Assembly (NCBI GenBank): GCA_003487005.1
Contig: DNFG01000197.1
Coordinates: 1-19,652 of the forward strand
Direction: 5' to 3'
Source: Bryobacterales bacterium
Lineage (GTDB): Bacteria > Acidobacteriota > Terriglobia > Bryobacterales > Bryobacteraceae
DNA: 19,652 bases
Part shown: one piece after another, positions 1 to 10,300 of the stretch
How the letters are laid out: every line of letters starts with the position of its first letter
How positions within the stretch are numbered: position 1 is the stretch's first letter
The notes under the pieces: generated by a model
Database searches by the model: none
Told to the model about the DNA's origin: nothing
What the model saw: only the letters and a program-made list of their open reading frames with translations
Position numbers and translations under genes: made by a program

Positions 1-12
1 CGCCCTCCGCGC

Positions 13-2253
13 CTAACGCATCTTCCACTTGTTCGCCAGCGCCGAGATCTTGTCGTCCACCGAAATCTGCTTCGGCGCCGGCTGACGCCGCGGTCCCCGG
101 TCCGGCGCCGGCGCCATCAATGCCTTCAGCGACAACGCAATCCGCTTCGCCTTCAGATCCACGTTCAGCACCTTCGCCTTCACGATCTGCCCCACCTTCA
201 CCACCTCGCCTGGGTCCTTCACAAACCGGTTCGACAACTCGCTCACGTGCACCAACCCATCCTGATGCACCCCCACATCCACAAACGCCCCGAACTTCGT
301 CACGTTCGTCACCACCCCCTCCAGCACCATCCCCTCCTGCACATCCTTCAGTTCGTTGACCCCCTCCTTGAAACTCGGTGCCACGAACTGCTCGCGCGGG
401 TCCCGCCCCGGCTTCTTCAACTCCTCCAGAATGTCGTTCAGCGTGTAAACGCCCACCTCCAATCCATCTTTCTTCACCCCCGCCAGCAACTCCGGCTTCC
501 GGATCAACTCCTCCAACCCCACGCCCAGCATTCCCGCAATGCTCTCCACCACCTTGTACGACTCCGGGTGCACCGCCGTCATGTCCAGCGGATTCTCCCC
601 ACCCCGAATCCGCAAGAACCCAGCCGCCTGCTCGAATGTCTTCGGACCCACGCCCGTCACCGCCATCAACTGCACCCGCGAGCGGAATGCCCCGTTCTCG
701 TTCCGGTACTCCACGATCTTCTGCGCCGTCCGCTCCGTCACCCCCGCCACATAGCGCAGCAGCGCCCACGATGCCGTGTTCAAATCCACGCCCACCCGGT
801 TCACGCAACTCTCGATCACCGCCTCCAGTCCCTGCTGCAACTGCCTCTGATCCACATCGTGCTGGTATTGACCCACCCCAATCGACTTCGGATCGATCTT
901 CACCAACTCCGCCAGCGGATCCTGCAACCGCCGCGCTATCGAAATCGCCCCGCGAACCGTCAGATCCAGATCCGGAAACTCCGCCCGCGCGATGTCCGAT
1001 GCCGAGTAAATGGAGGCCCCGCTTTCATTCACCATCACGCAGAAAATGCCCGCCAGCCCTTCCGCCTTCAGGAACCCGCGCACGAACGCCTCCGTCTCGC
1101 GTGATCCCGTCCCGTTGCCAATGGCGATCGCCTTCACGCTCCACCGGTCAATCAGCGCCTTCAGCGTCCTCGCCGCCCCCGCCACATCATTCCGCGGCAC
1201 GCCGGGGTAGATCACGTCATTCGCCAGATATTTGCCCGTCTGGTCCACCACCGCCACTTTGCAGCCCGTCCGCAACCCCGGGTCAATCCCCAGTACCCCG
1301 ATCTGCCCCGCTGGCGCCGACAGCAGCAGATTCTCCAGATTCTCCTTGAACACCCGGATCGCCTCTTCGTCCGACCGCTTCTTCAACTCCAGCCGCACCT
1401 CGGTCTGTATCGACGAATTCAAAAGCCGCGACCACGAATCCTCGATCGCCAGTTCCAATTGCGGCGTCCACTCACCCGTCTCCCGCAACACCCGCGACTT
1501 CAGCCAGCCCACCGCCCGCTCCGCTTCCATCTCAATCAGGAAGTACAGGACGTTCTCGCTCTCCCCCCGCCGGATCGCCAGCATCCGGTGCGACGGAATC
1601 TTCGCCACCGGCTCCCGGTACTCGTAGTACATCTTGAACTTTTCCTGCTCGTCCTTGGCGTCCATCATCTTCCGGCTCGCCACCACACCCTCGTCCCACA
1701 TCATCTGCCGCAAGCCCTTGCGCAGATCGGCGTCCTCGCTGATCCGCTCCGCCAGAATGTGCCGCGCCCCTTCCAGGGCCTCCTCCACGCTCGCCACGCC
1801 GGTAAACGTCGCCGCGTACTCCAGCAGACCCGCGCCCTCCTGCGCCCAGATCCAGTCCGCCAGCGGCTCCAGCCCCTTCTCCTTCGCAATCGTCGCCTTA
1901 GTCCGCCGCTTCGGCTTGTAGGGGAGGTACAAATCCTCCAACTCGCTCTTCTCGATCGTCGCCAGGATCCGCGCCTTCAATTCGTCAGTCAGCTTCCCCT
2001 GCTCCTCAATCGAAGCCAGGATCGTCGCCCGCCTCTGCTCCAGCTCGCGGAAGTAGCCCAACCGCTCCTCGATGTCGCGGATCTGTACTTCGTCCAGATT
2101 GCCGGTCACCTCCTTGCGATAGCGCGCGATGAACGGCACCGTGCCGCCTTCGTCCAGGAGTTCAATCACCGCCAGCACCCCCTTCAGGGGCACATTCAGG
2201 ACCTGCGCAATGTGGATCAGGATTTCGTTGGGGAGAGATTTGTTTTCGGACAT
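13..2253 (-). CDS. tex: Tex-family RNA-binding transcription accessory protein
   Basis: This 746-residue protein has the usual length and domain order of bacterial Tex, a conserved nucleic-acid-binding protein related to eukaryotic Spt6 and thought to act on transcription complexes in the cytoplasm. The helical N-terminal Tex region covers about residues 1-310 and includes the family stretch TVPFIARYRKEVTG at 38-51. An RNase H-like/YqgF fold begins at about 318 (GVLGIDPGLRTG). Helix-hairpin-helix repeats follow at about 490-550 (VGVDLNTAS, VTGVGPKTFEQAAGFLRI), and an S1 RNA-binding domain lies at about 637-710 (GVVTNVTKFGAFVDVGVHQDGLVH). The tail after 712 is basic and proline-rich. The ATG at 2251-2253 fits the family N-terminus, but no clear Shine-Dalgarno precedes it. 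The stop is TAG. It is divergent from proS with 84 bp between the starts, so both promoters must share that short gap. The exact physiological role of Tex is unsettled in general; the family call is secure. Confidence 0.97.
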   Translation of the reverse strand: MSENKSLPNEILIHIAQVLNVPLKGVLAVIELLDEGGTVPFIARYRKEVTGNLDEVQIRDIEERLGYFRELEQRRATILASIEEQGKLTDELKARILATIEKSELEDLYLPYKPKRRTKATIAKEKGLEPLADWIWAQEGAGLLEYAATFTGVASVEEALEGARHILAERISEDADLRKGLRQMMWDEGVVASRKMMDAKDEQEKFKMYYEYREPVAKIPSHRMLAIRRGESENVLYFLIEMEAERAVGWLKSRVLRETGEWTPQLELAIEDSWSRLLNSSIQTEVRLELKKRSDEEAIRVFKENLENLLLSAPAGQIGVLGIDPGLRTGCKVAVVDQTGKYLANDVIYPGVPRNDVAGAARTLKALIDRWSVKAIAIGNGTGSRETEAFVRGFLKAEGLAGIFCVMVNESGASIYSASDIARAEFPDLDLTVRGAISIARRLQDPLAELVKIDPKSIGVGQYQHDVDQRQLQQGLEAVIESCVNRVGVDLNTASWALLRYVAGVTERTAQKIVEYRNENGAFRSRVQLMAVTGVGPKTFEQAAGFLRIRGGENPLDMTAVHPESYKVVESIAGMLGVGLEELIRKPELLAGVKKDGLEVGVYTLNDILEELKKPGRDPREQFVAPSFKEGVNELKDVQEGMVLEGVVTNVTKFGAFVDVGVHQDGLVHVSELSNRFVKDPGEVVKVGQIVKAKVLNVDLKAKRIALSLKALMAPAPDRGPRRQPAPKQISVDDKISALANKWKMR

Positions 2254-2321
2254 GCGTGAGACAAAGCTTCAGGATAGCCCGCCCGTGCAAATGAAGCCGC
2301 CCCACTCCCCCATGCTATTCT

Positions 2322-2327
2322 GGGAGG
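2322..2327 (+). promoter_or_regulatory. Shine-Dalgarno of proS
   Basis: A strong GGGAGG lies 10 nt before the ATG at 2338 and fixes the proS start. The gap it sits in (2254-2337) is the only space between the divergent tex and proS genes. I could not pick convincing -35/-10 pairs there for either direction. Confidence 0.7.
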
Positions 2328-2337
2328 TTTCACCCCT

Positions 2338-4050
2338 ATGCTGTGGTCCCGTCTCTTCATCCCCACCCTGCGCGAAACCCCCGCGGAGGCCGAAGTCGTC
2401 AGTCATCAACTCCTCCTGCGCGCTGGTTACATCCGCCAACTCTCCGCTGGGATCTATAATTACCTCTACCTCGCCCAGCGCTCCCTGCTGAAAATCACCG
2501 GCATCATCCGCCAGGAAATGGACGCCATCGGCGCTCAGGAACTCCTCCTGCCCGCCCTCAACCCCGCCGAAGTCTGGCAGGAATCCGGTCGCTGGGACGT
2601 CATGGGCGACAACATGTTCCGCCTCAAGGACCGCTTCGGCCGCGACCTCTGCCTCGGCATGACCCACGAAGAGATCATGACCGCCCTCGCCCGTGGCGAA
2701 GTCCGCTCCTACAAACAGCTCCCCCAGATCTGGTACCAGATCCAGACCAAATTCCGCGACGAACCCCGCCCCAAGTCCGGCCTGCTCCGCGTCCGCCAGT
2801 TCATCATGAAGGACTCCTACTCCTTCGACCTCGCCCCCGCCGGACTTGACGACAGCTACGAAAAGCATCGCGTCGCTTACTGCCGGATCTTCGACCGCTG
2901 CGGCCTCGAATACGTCACCGTCGACGCCCACTCGGGCGCCATGGGTGGCTCCCAGTCCCAGGAATTCATGGTTGCCACCGAAGCCGGCGAAGACTACACC
3001 GTCATCTGCCGCCCCACCGGCTACGCCGCCAACCTCGAAAAAGCTGTCTCGCGCCCCGTTCCGCCCACTGTCCCTGACCCCGATGGCGCCCTCGCCCCCG
3101 AAAAGGTCCATACCCCGGGCGCAAAGACCATCGAACAGGTCGCCGAATTCCTCAAACTCCCCCAAACCTCGCTCATGAAGACCCTCGTCCTCATGGCCGA
3201 CGAAAAGCCCGTCATCGCCGTCCTTCGCGGCGATCATCAGCTCTCCGAAACCAAATTCCAGACCGCCGCGGGCTGCACCGAGTTCCGCCCCGCCCACCCC
3301 GAGGAAATGCGCCAGATCCTGGGCGCCGACGCCGGTTCACTCGGACCCGTCGGCGTCAAAAACGTGCGAATACTGACCGATATCGCGCTCCAGGACCGCA
3401 AAAACATGGTTTGCGGCGCCAATCTCGACGACTATCACCTGCTCAACGTCACCCCCGGTGAAGACTTCGCCCCGGAGTTCCATGACCTCCGCCAGGTCGC
3501 TCCCGGCGACACAGAACTCGAATCCGGCCTCCCCCTGGAAATCCTCAAAACCGTCGAAATCGGCCATATTTTTAAGCTCGGCTACAAGTACTCTCACTCC
3601 ATGGGCCTCAACGTCCTCAACCACGAAGGCGTCGAAACCCCCGTCATCATGGGCTCCTACGGCATCGGCGTTGAGCGCATCCTCTGCGCCGCCGTCGAAC
3701 TCTTCGCCGACCAGAACGGCATCACCCTGCCCGCCGCCATCGCCCCCTTCGAGGTCGTCATCACCCCGGTCAAGTCTTCGGACGAGTCCCTCCAGACCGC
3801 CGCCCGCGCGCTTTACGACGAACTCAAGGCCCTCGGCGTCGATGTCCTCCTCGACGACCGCGACCTCTCGCCCGGCGTCAAGTTCAAGGATGCCGACCTC
3901 ATCGGCATCCCCTTCCGCGTCAACGTCGGCAAGAAACTCGTGGATGGCAAAGTCGAGGTCGTCAATCGCCGCACCCGCGAATCCGCCGACGTCGCAGTCA
4001 CCGAAGCCGCCCGTCTGCTGGCCGCCCAGATCGCCGCGGCAAAGCAGTGA
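2338..4050 (+). CDS. proS: Proline--tRNA ligase (bacterial type, with editing domain)
   Basis: Class II aminoacyl-tRNA synthetase that charges tRNA(Pro) with proline in the cytosol. At 570 residues it has the length of the bacterial-type enzyme that carries an inserted editing domain. The catalytic core starts at the N-terminus ([23 protein letters not shown]). Motif 2 is the stretch [17 protein letters not shown] followed by MKDSYSF, then [13 protein letters not shown]. The INS editing domain, which removes mischarged alanine in this family, spans roughly 230-390 and includes the family-typical [12 protein letters not shown]. Motif 3 is [16 protein letters not shown]. The C-terminal anticodon-binding domain follows ([15 protein letters not shown] to the end). 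It has a good Shine-Dalgarno (GGGAGG) and is the first gene of a four-gene + strand operon. Its TGA stop overlaps the GTG start of the next gene, which implies translational coupling. Nothing looks truncated. Confidence 0.98.
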   Translation: MLWSRLFIPTLRETPAEAEVVSHQLLLRAGYIRQLSAGIYNYLYLAQRSLLKITGIIRQEMDAIGAQELLLPALNPAEVWQESGRWDVMGDNMFRLKDRFGRDLCLGMTHEEIMTALARGEVRSYKQLPQIWYQIQTKFRDEPRPKSGLLRVRQFIMKDSYSFDLAPAGLDDSYEKHRVAYCRIFDRCGLEYVTVDAHSGAMGGSQSQEFMVATEAGEDYTVICRPTGYAANLEKAVSRPVPPTVPDPDGALAPEKVHTPGAKTIEQVAEFLKLPQTSLMKTLVLMADEKPVIAVLRGDHQLSETKFQTAAGCTEFRPAHPEEMRQILGADAGSLGPVGVKNVRILTDIALQDRKNMVCGANLDDYHLLNVTPGEDFAPEFHDLRQVAPGDTELESGLPLEILKTVEIGHIFKLGYKYSHSMGLNVLNHEGVETPVIMGSYGIGVERILCAAVELFADQNGITLPAAIAPFEVVITPVKSSDESLQTAARALYDELKALGVDVLLDDRDLSPGVKFKDADLIGIPFRVNVGKKLVDGKVEVVNRRTRESADVAVTEAARLLAAQIAAAKQ

Positions 4051-5153
4051 CACCCGATTGGGAACTCGTTCGCGGCGAGTTCCCCTCCCTACGCGCGTGG
4101 ACCTTCCTCAACACCGCCACCTTCGGACAGATCCCCCGCCGCGGCGTCGAGGCCATCACGAACCACTTCGCCCACCGCGACGAGACCGCCTGCTCGGCCT
4201 TCCTCACCTGGTTTGACGACCACGACCGCCTTCGCGAAAAACTCGCCCGCCTCTTCACCGCCACCCCCGACGACGTCGCCTTCATCCCCAACGCCGCCAC
4301 CGCCCTCGCCCTCCTTGGCACCGGCCTCGACTGGCAACCCGGCGATGAAATCATCACCCTCGAAAACGAATTCCCCAACCAGATCTACGCCCCCGCCCAC
4401 CTCTCTCGCCGCGGCGTCATTGTTCATGAACTCCCCTTCGACCAGGTTCTCGATCGCCTCAACCCGCGCACCCGCCTCGTTGCTCTCAGCACCGTCAACT
4501 ACTCCACTGGCTTCCGCGCTCCGCTCGACGAACTCTGCCGGGAGTGCGCCCGCCGCAACATCATCACCTTCCTCGATGGCACCCAGTCCGCCGGCGCGCT
4601 CCGCTTCGACTTCACCCACACCGCTCCGGACCTCTTCGCCGTCAACGCCTACAAATGGATGCTCGCGCCCAACGGCGCCGGCTTCATGCTCGTCCACCCC
4701 CGCCTCCGTGAACGCCTCCAACCCCTCACCATTGGCTGGCGCTCCCACCACGGCTGGCGCAATGTCGACCACCTCCACCACGGCGCCCCCGAGTTCAAGT
4801 CCTCCGCTGAAAAATACGAAGGCGGCATGCTGCCCTCCTCCGCCCTCTATGCCCTCGAAGCCAGCGTCGAACTGATGCTCGAACTCACTCCCGAGGCCAT
4901 CGAGACCCGCGTCCTCTCGCTCGCTGCCGCCGCCCGTCACCTCCTCGCCCGCCTCGGCGCCGAACCTCTGCCCGATTCCGGTTCGCCGGTCATCGCCGCC
5001 GCCCTCCCCGGACGCGATGCCTCCGCCGTCGCTCGCGACCTGAAACAGCACAAAGTCCTCGTCTCCGCCCGCCACAACCGCCTCCGCGTTTCGACCCACT
5101 TCTACAACAACGAAGCCGATCTCGACCGCCTCGCCGCCGCCCTCTCCATGTGA
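4047..5153 (+). CDS. Class-V PLP-dependent enzyme (aminotransferase/epimerase-like, not a cysteine desulfurase)
   Basis: A 368-residue fold-type I PLP enzyme of the aminotransferase class V superfamily, cytosolic. The N-terminus ([19 protein letters not shown]) is the typical opening. [10 protein letters not shown] at 176-185 supplies Asp177, expected to hold the pyridine nitrogen. The [13 protein letters not shown] block puts the probable Schiff-base lysine at Lys203. The overall pattern resembles isopenicillin N epimerase-like and kynureninase-like members. The C-terminal segment [18 protein letters not shown] aligns with the place where SufS/Csd-type desulfurases carry their catalytic cysteine, and no cysteine is present. 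The only cysteines are 49, 164 and 167, so I reject a desulfurase role. The start is GTG at 4047 inside proS (GTGA overlap). There is no separate Shine-Dalgarno, so translation probably depends on ribosomes finishing proS. The substrate cannot be told from sequence. Confidence 0.85.
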   Translation: MTPDWELVRGEFPSLRAWTFLNTATFGQIPRRGVEAITNHFAHRDETACSAFLTWFDDHDRLREKLARLFTATPDDVAFIPNAATALALLGTGLDWQPGDEIITLENEFPNQIYAPAHLSRRGVIVHELPFDQVLDRLNPRTRLVALSTVNYSTGFRAPLDELCRECARRNIITFLDGTQSAGALRFDFTHTAPDLFAVNAYKWMLAPNGAGFMLVHPRLRERLQPLTIGWRSHHGWRNVDHLHHGAPEFKSSAEKYEGGMLPSSALYALEASVELMLELTPEAIETRVLSLAAAARHLLARLGAEPLPDSGSPVIAAALPGRDASAVARDLKQHKVLVSARHNRLRVSTHFYNNEADLDRLAAALSM

Positions 5154-5166
5154 CAACATAACGGAG

Positions 5167-6627
5167 ATGATCCGCCGTCGCTCCGCACTCAAGCTTTTTG
5201 CCGCTGCTCCCGCCATCCTGCGCGCCCGCTCCGTCTCCCGCCCCAACCTGCTCATGATCATGTCCGATCAGCAGCGCGGCGATTCCATCGGCGCTGAAAA
5301 CCCCACCCTCGACACCCCCAACCTCGACCGCATCGCGCGCGAGGGCATCCGCTTCCGCCACGCCTACTCCTCCACCCCCACCTGCACCCCCGCGCGCGCC
5401 GCACTCCTCACCGGCCTTTCACCCTGGCGCCACGGCATGCTCGGATACTCCCGCGTCCCTGAAAAATACCCCGTCGAAAAGCCCCGCATCCTGGGCGAAG
5501 CTGGCTACCACACCTGCGGCATCGGCAAAATGCACTGGACCCCGCAGCGCAATACCCACGGCTTTCACCAGATGTTGCTCGACGAATCCGGCCGCGCCGA
5601 ATCCCCGCATTTCCGCAGCGACTACCGCGCCTGGTTCGCTTCCCAAGCCCCGCTCCTCAACCCCGACGCCACCGGTATCGGTTGGAACGATTATCGTGGC
5701 GGGGAATATCGTTTGCCCGAATATCTCCACCCCACCCGCTGGACCGGCGACTGCGCCACCCGCTTCCTCGCCGACTACGACCGCCCCAACCCCTTCTTCC
5801 TCAAAGTCTCCTTCGCCCGTCCCCACAGCCCCTACGACCCGCCGGCCCGCCTACTCAAACGCTACCAGCAGCGCTCACTCCCCGAACCCGTCGTCGGATC
5901 CTGGGCCGGTAAGTACGAATCCCGCAGCGGCCCCAAAGACGACATCTGGCACGGTCGCATGCCCGCCGAAGAGATCCGCCTCGCCCGTGCCGCGTACGCC
6001 GGATCCATCACCTTCATCGACGAACAGATCGGCCGCCTCCTCGAAACCCTCGAAAAGCGCCGCATGCTCGACGAAACCCTCATCCTCTTCTTCTCCGATC
6101 ATGGCGACATGACCGGCGACCACCACCTCTGGCGCAAATCCTACGCCTACGAAGCCTCCGCCCGCATTCCCATGCTGGTCCGCGGTCCCGGCGCGCCCGC
6201 CGGCCTTGTCGACCTCACCCCCGTCGAACTTCGCGACGTCCTCCCCACCTTCCTCAACGCCGCCGAAAAGCAGTCCCCAATCCCTCTCGACGGCCAGAAC
6301 CTCCTCACGGTCAAACGCCCCTGGATCGACCTCGAACACGACGTCTGCTATTCCCCCGCCAACCACTGGAGCGCCCTTACCGACGGTCGCCACAAGTACA
6401 TCTACCACGCGCAGCAGGGCGAAGAACAACTGTTCGACCTCGCCACCGACCCCAACGAACTGAACGATCTCTCTGCTCACGCCGCCCACGAACCCACCCT
6501 TCGCCTCTGGCGCTCCCGCATGATCGAGCATCTGGCCGAACGAGGTGAAAAATGGGTCAGTAACGGCCGCCTCGTCCCCCGCCCCCAGAGCATCCTTCAC
6601 TCGCCCCACTACCCCAAACCGCAATAG
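5167..6627 (+). CDS. Formylglycine-dependent sulfatase, probably Tat-exported
   Basis: A 486-residue member of the type I (S1) sulfatase/alkaline phosphatase superfamily, which hydrolyses sulfate esters (some relatives cleave phosphonate or phosphate esters). Cys73 in C-T-P-A-R (73-77), followed by AALLTG, is the residue expected to become formylglycine. Calcium ligands come from SDQQRGD at 33-39 and SDHGDMTGDHH at 310-320 (Asp311, His312). GKMHW at 120-124 and the lysine of LWRKS (Lys324) are further active-site residues. The N-terminus MIRRRSALKLFAAAPAIL has consecutive arginines and a short hydrophobic run, like a Tat signal, suggesting export as a folded protein. No sulfatase-modifying enzyme is encoded here, so maturation must come from elsewhere in the genome. 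It starts 13 nt after the PLP enzyme. The GGAG motif directly touches the ATG, which is poor spacing, so initiation may rely on coupling. The natural substrate is unknown. Confidence 0.93.
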   Translation: MIRRRSALKLFAAAPAILRARSVSRPNLLMIMSDQQRGDSIGAENPTLDTPNLDRIAREGIRFRHAYSSTPTCTPARAALLTGLSPWRHGMLGYSRVPEKYPVEKPRILGEAGYHTCGIGKMHWTPQRNTHGFHQMLLDESGRAESPHFRSDYRAWFASQAPLLNPDATGIGWNDYRGGEYRLPEYLHPTRWTGDCATRFLADYDRPNPFFLKVSFARPHSPYDPPARLLKRYQQRSLPEPVVGSWAGKYESRSGPKDDIWHGRMPAEEIRLARAAYAGSITFIDEQIGRLLETLEKRRMLDETLILFFSDHGDMTGDHHLWRKSYAYEASARIPMLVRGPGAPAGLVDLTPVELRDVLPTFLNAAEKQSPIPLDGQNLLTVKRPWIDLEHDVCYSPANHWSALTDGRHKYIYHAQQGEEQLFDLATDPNELNDLSAHAAHEPTLRLWRSRMIEHLAERGEKWVSNGRLVPRPQSILHSPHYPKPQ

Positions 6628-6629
6628 CC

Positions 6630-7322
6630 ATGGCAGACCAGTTCGTCATCTTCGGCCCTTTCCACCGCATCGTCCTCACGGTGATGCTCGCCGCCGGAAT
6701 TGCGCTCGGCCTTCTCTTCCGCCGATTCCCCCGCGCCCGCTATGCCCTCGGCGCCTTCCTCGCCATCAATGAAATCGTCTGGTACGTCTGGCGTATCCGC
6801 GCCGAAGGTATCCGCTTCCCCGAAGCCCTCCCTCTGCAGCTTTGCGATCTCACCCTCTGGTGTACCGTCGCCGCCTGCTTCACCCTGCGCCGCTGGCCCT
6901 TCGAGATCCTCTACTACACCGGCCTCAGCGGCACCCTGCTCACCGTCATGACCCCCGACCTCTGGGCGCCCCCGCTCTCCTATCCCACTCTCTACTTCTT
7001 CACCGCCCACGGCGGCGTTGTCGCCTCCGCCCTTGCCCTCACTCTCGGCCGCCTCCAACGCCCCGAACCCCGCTCCTGGCTGCGCGCACTGGTTGCCGTC
7101 AACCTCTGGGCCCTCGCCGTCGGCTCCTTCAACCTCGCCTTCGGCACCAACTACATGTACCTCTGTGAAAAGCCTGCGAGCGCCACCCTGCTCGACTTCT
7201 TCGGCCCCTGGCCCGGCTATTTGCTCGTCGGCGAACTTGTCGCCGTCACGCTCTTCTACCTGCTCTGGCTCCCCTTCCGCTTCACGAAACCGGCGCCGTC
7301 TCCGGCGCCTCCGCCGCGGTGA
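6630..7322 (+). CDS. YwaF-type (TIGR02206) integral membrane protein
   Basis: A 230-residue, strongly hydrophobic protein with about six or seven membrane spans, in the inner membrane. It shows the signature blocks of the TIGR02206/YwaF family: LPLQLCDLTLWCT near residue 70, FEILYYTGLSGTLLTVMTPD near 91-110, YFFTAHGGVV near 119-130, and FGTNYMYLCEKPASATLLDFFGPWPGYL near 165-195. The last block is the most characteristic of the family. The biochemical role of the family is not established, so I give none. The ATG comes 2 nt after the sulfatase stop with no visible Shine-Dalgarno, so it is almost certainly co-translated with the upstream gene as the last member of the proS operon. Its final 41 bp overlap the 3' end of metH on the opposite strand. 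Confidence 0.88.
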   Translation: MADQFVIFGPFHRIVLTVMLAAGIALGLLFRRFPRARYALGAFLAINEIVWYVWRIRAEGIRFPEALPLQLCDLTLWCTVAACFTLRRWPFEILYYTGLSGTLLTVMTPDLWAPPLSYPTLYFFTAHGGVVASALALTLGRLQRPEPRSWLRALVAVNLWALAVGSFNLAFGTNYMYLCEKPASATLLDFFGPWPGYLLVGELVAVTLFYLLWLPFRFTKPAPSPAPPPR

Positions 7323-10300
7323 AATACGCGCAGTCCGGATGGTGGAACACCAGCGCGCTCACTGACGCCTCCGGCTCCATCATCATCCCTTCCGTCAACT
7401 CCACCCCAATCTCCTCCGGCCGCAGCAGCTTCCACATCCCCTGCTGATCGTCCAGGTTCGGACACGCCGGATACCCGAAGCTGTACCGCTTCCCGCGATA
7501 CCGCGACGTGAACCGCTCCTGCATCGTCATCGCCGGAACATCCGGGAAGCCCCAATCCTCGCGGATCCGCCGGTGGACCCACTCCGCACAACCCTCTGCC
7601 GTCTCAATCGCCAGAGCCTGCAGCGCGTGCGCCAGGAAGAACTCGCCCTTCGCCTTCGCCTCTTCACTCCGCGCCCGCACACCCTCGCCCGCCGTGCAAA
7701 CAAACATCGCCAGATGATCCCGCCGCCCGTTCTCGTCCGGACCCAGAATGTAATCGCTCAGGCACAACCCGTCTTCCTTCGCCTGCCGTCCAAACTCGAA
7801 TGAGTGGACCGGCGCCGCTGCCCCGGCCTCGAACAGTTGCACCCGGTTCCCGTCCCGCTCGGCCTCGAAATACTGCCAGACCACCCGCACCTTCATGAAC
7901 TCCGCCGCCAGCCGCTTCACCTCTTCCATCTGGTGGAACAAATCCAAAGCTTTCGGGTCCCGTTCGTGCAACCCCTTCTCAAAGCTCCCCTTGTACCCCA
8001 GATGCCGCCCGTAAAGCATGAAAGGATTGATATAGCTCCACACCTCCGCCAGATTCGGCACCGTCCGCACACGCCGGTCCAAATACGGCGCCGGCGGAAT
8101 CGGCACGTCCACACGGACCTTCGAACTGCGCGCCTCGCTCAACGCCACCGGCGCGGCTTCCACCGCCGCCGGCGCCGCAGCCACCGTGAACACGTGCCGC
8201 GACAATACCTCCGCCCGCAGCGCCGGGTCCATGATCTCGTTCATCAGCCGCAACCCGGTCATCGCGTCCTTCGCGTAGAATGTCGGCGCTTGATACGCCG
8301 GGCCGATCCGCGTCACCGTGAACTTCTCCGACAATGCCGCCCCGCCCACCATCAGCGGCGCGTCAATCCCCGCCTCGCGCAAGTCCTCGCCCGTCACGAT
8401 CATCTGCTGCGCACTCTTCACCAAGAGCCCCGACAACCCGATCACATCCGGCTTGTGCGCGTGAAACGCCTTGATCAACTCCTCCGGCGGCACCTTGATC
8501 CCCAGGTTCACCACGTCGTAGCCGTTGTTCGCCAGGATGATCTCCACCAGGTTCTTCCCGATGTCGTGGACATCCCCCTTCACCGTCGCCAGCAGCACCT
8601 TGCCCCGCGCCGCCACGTCAGCCCTCTCCATGTGCGGCTCCAGATGCGCCACCGCCGCCTTCATCGCCTCCGCCGATTGCAGCACCTCCGCCACGATCAG
8701 CTCATTGTTATTGAACAGCCGCCCCACTTCCGCCATCCCCGCCATCAGCGGCCCGTTGATCACATCCAGCGGCGCCGCCCCTTCGGCCAGCTTCCGGTCC
8801 AGATCCGCGTACAACCCGTCTTTCGTACCCTCGATGATGTAGTTCGACAGCCGCTCGTCCAGTGGCAACTCCGCCGCCGTCTTCTTCACGCGCCCCGTCG
8901 CCCCGCGGAAATGCTCCGTGATTGCCGCGATGTGAAACTGATTGATCGCCGCCCGCTCCTCGCGCGTCTGCTCGCGCCAGTCCTGCTTCCCCGGATCCGC
9001 CGCCGTCTCCCTTAACAACTCCGCCTGTGGATGCCCGTCCGGCACCTCCGCCGGCGGCGTGTTGAACAACAGATGCTCCGCCAGCCGCCGTTCCTCCTCC
9101 GGTATCGACGCAAACCGCTCCAGCTTCTCCGCATTCACGATCGCCAGATCCAGCCCTGCCTTCGTGCAGTAGTACAGGAACACCGAATTCACCACTTCAC
9201 GCGCCGCCGCCGGCAACCCGAAACTGATGTTCGACACCCCCAGCACCGTCCGCGCCGGCGCCAGTTGCTCCTTCACTGAGCGCACTGCCTCGATCGTCTC
9301 CACCGCCCCGCCGATATAATTCTCGTCGCCCGTCGCGCACGGAAACACCAGCGGATCGATGATCACATCCTCCGCCGCGATCCCGTACTTGCCCGTCAGC
9401 AACTCGATGCTCCGCCGCGCCACCTCCAGCTTGCGCTCCCGCGTGAACGCCTGCGCCTGCACCGGGTCCTCGTCGATCGTCCCCACCACCAGTGCCGCCC
9501 CGTAAGCCCGTGCGATCGGGCACATCCGCTCGAACTTCTCTTCCCCGTCCTCCAGATTCACCGAGTTGATGATCGACTTGCCCTGGCAGTACGTCAACGC
9601 CTTCTCCACCGCCACCGGGTCCGTCGTGTCGATCATCACGGGAGCCTTGATCTTCCGGATCAGCCGGTCGTAGAACGGATCAATATCCGCCATCTCGTCC
9701 CGGTCGCTCGACTGCAAACACACATCCACGATGTGCGCCCCGTTGCGCACCTGCCTCCGCGCAATCTCGCTCGCCTCTTCCCACTTCTCGTCCGCCACCA
9801 GGTTCTTGAACAACCGCGACCCGATCACATTCGTCCGCTCGCCCACGATCAGCGGCCGCGTCTGCTCGTCCGCCTCCACCACCTCAATCCCGCTGAAAAG
9901 CGTCCTCGCCTTCCGCCCCGGCTCCGGCCTCGGCTTGTAGCTCTGCACCATCTGGGCAATCGCCCGGATGTGATCCGGCGTCGTCCCGCAACACCCGCCC
10001 ACAAGATTCAACCACCCGTGCACCGCGAACTTCTCCAGTTGCGCCGCCAGCGATTCCGGCGTCTCCCCATAGTTGCCGTCCACGTCCGGCAGCCCTGCGT
10101 TCGGATAGCACGACACCCGCACCGGCGCCATCTCGTGAATCGTCCGGATGTGATCCGTCATGAACTCCGGCCCCGTCGCGCAGTTCAGCCCGATCGCCAG
10201 CAACGGCGCGTGCTGCACGCTCACCACCAGCGCGTCCGCCGTCTGCCCTCCCAGCATCGTCCCCGTCGGCTCAATCGTCCCCGACACGATCACCGGCGCC

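Noticed and set aside
2269..3297. 342-residue open frame on the - strand opposite proS
   Set aside because: Low-complexity Gly/Glu/Val/Phe composition, no recognisable domain, and fully covered by the well-supported proS.
4047..5153. Cysteine desulfurase (IscS/SufS-like) for the class-V enzyme
   Set aside because: The C-terminal catalytic-cysteine loop is replaced by a short segment without cysteine.
4089..5261. 390-residue open frame on the - strand opposite the PLP enzyme
   Set aside because: The composition is Gly/Glu/Ala/Val repeats typical of antisense to C-ending codons, while the + strand frame has clear PLP-enzyme motifs.
7804..9015. 403-residue open frame on the + strand opposite metH
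   Set aside because: Arg/His/Leu/Pro-rich shadow with no motif. The opposite strand encodes canonical MetH modules.
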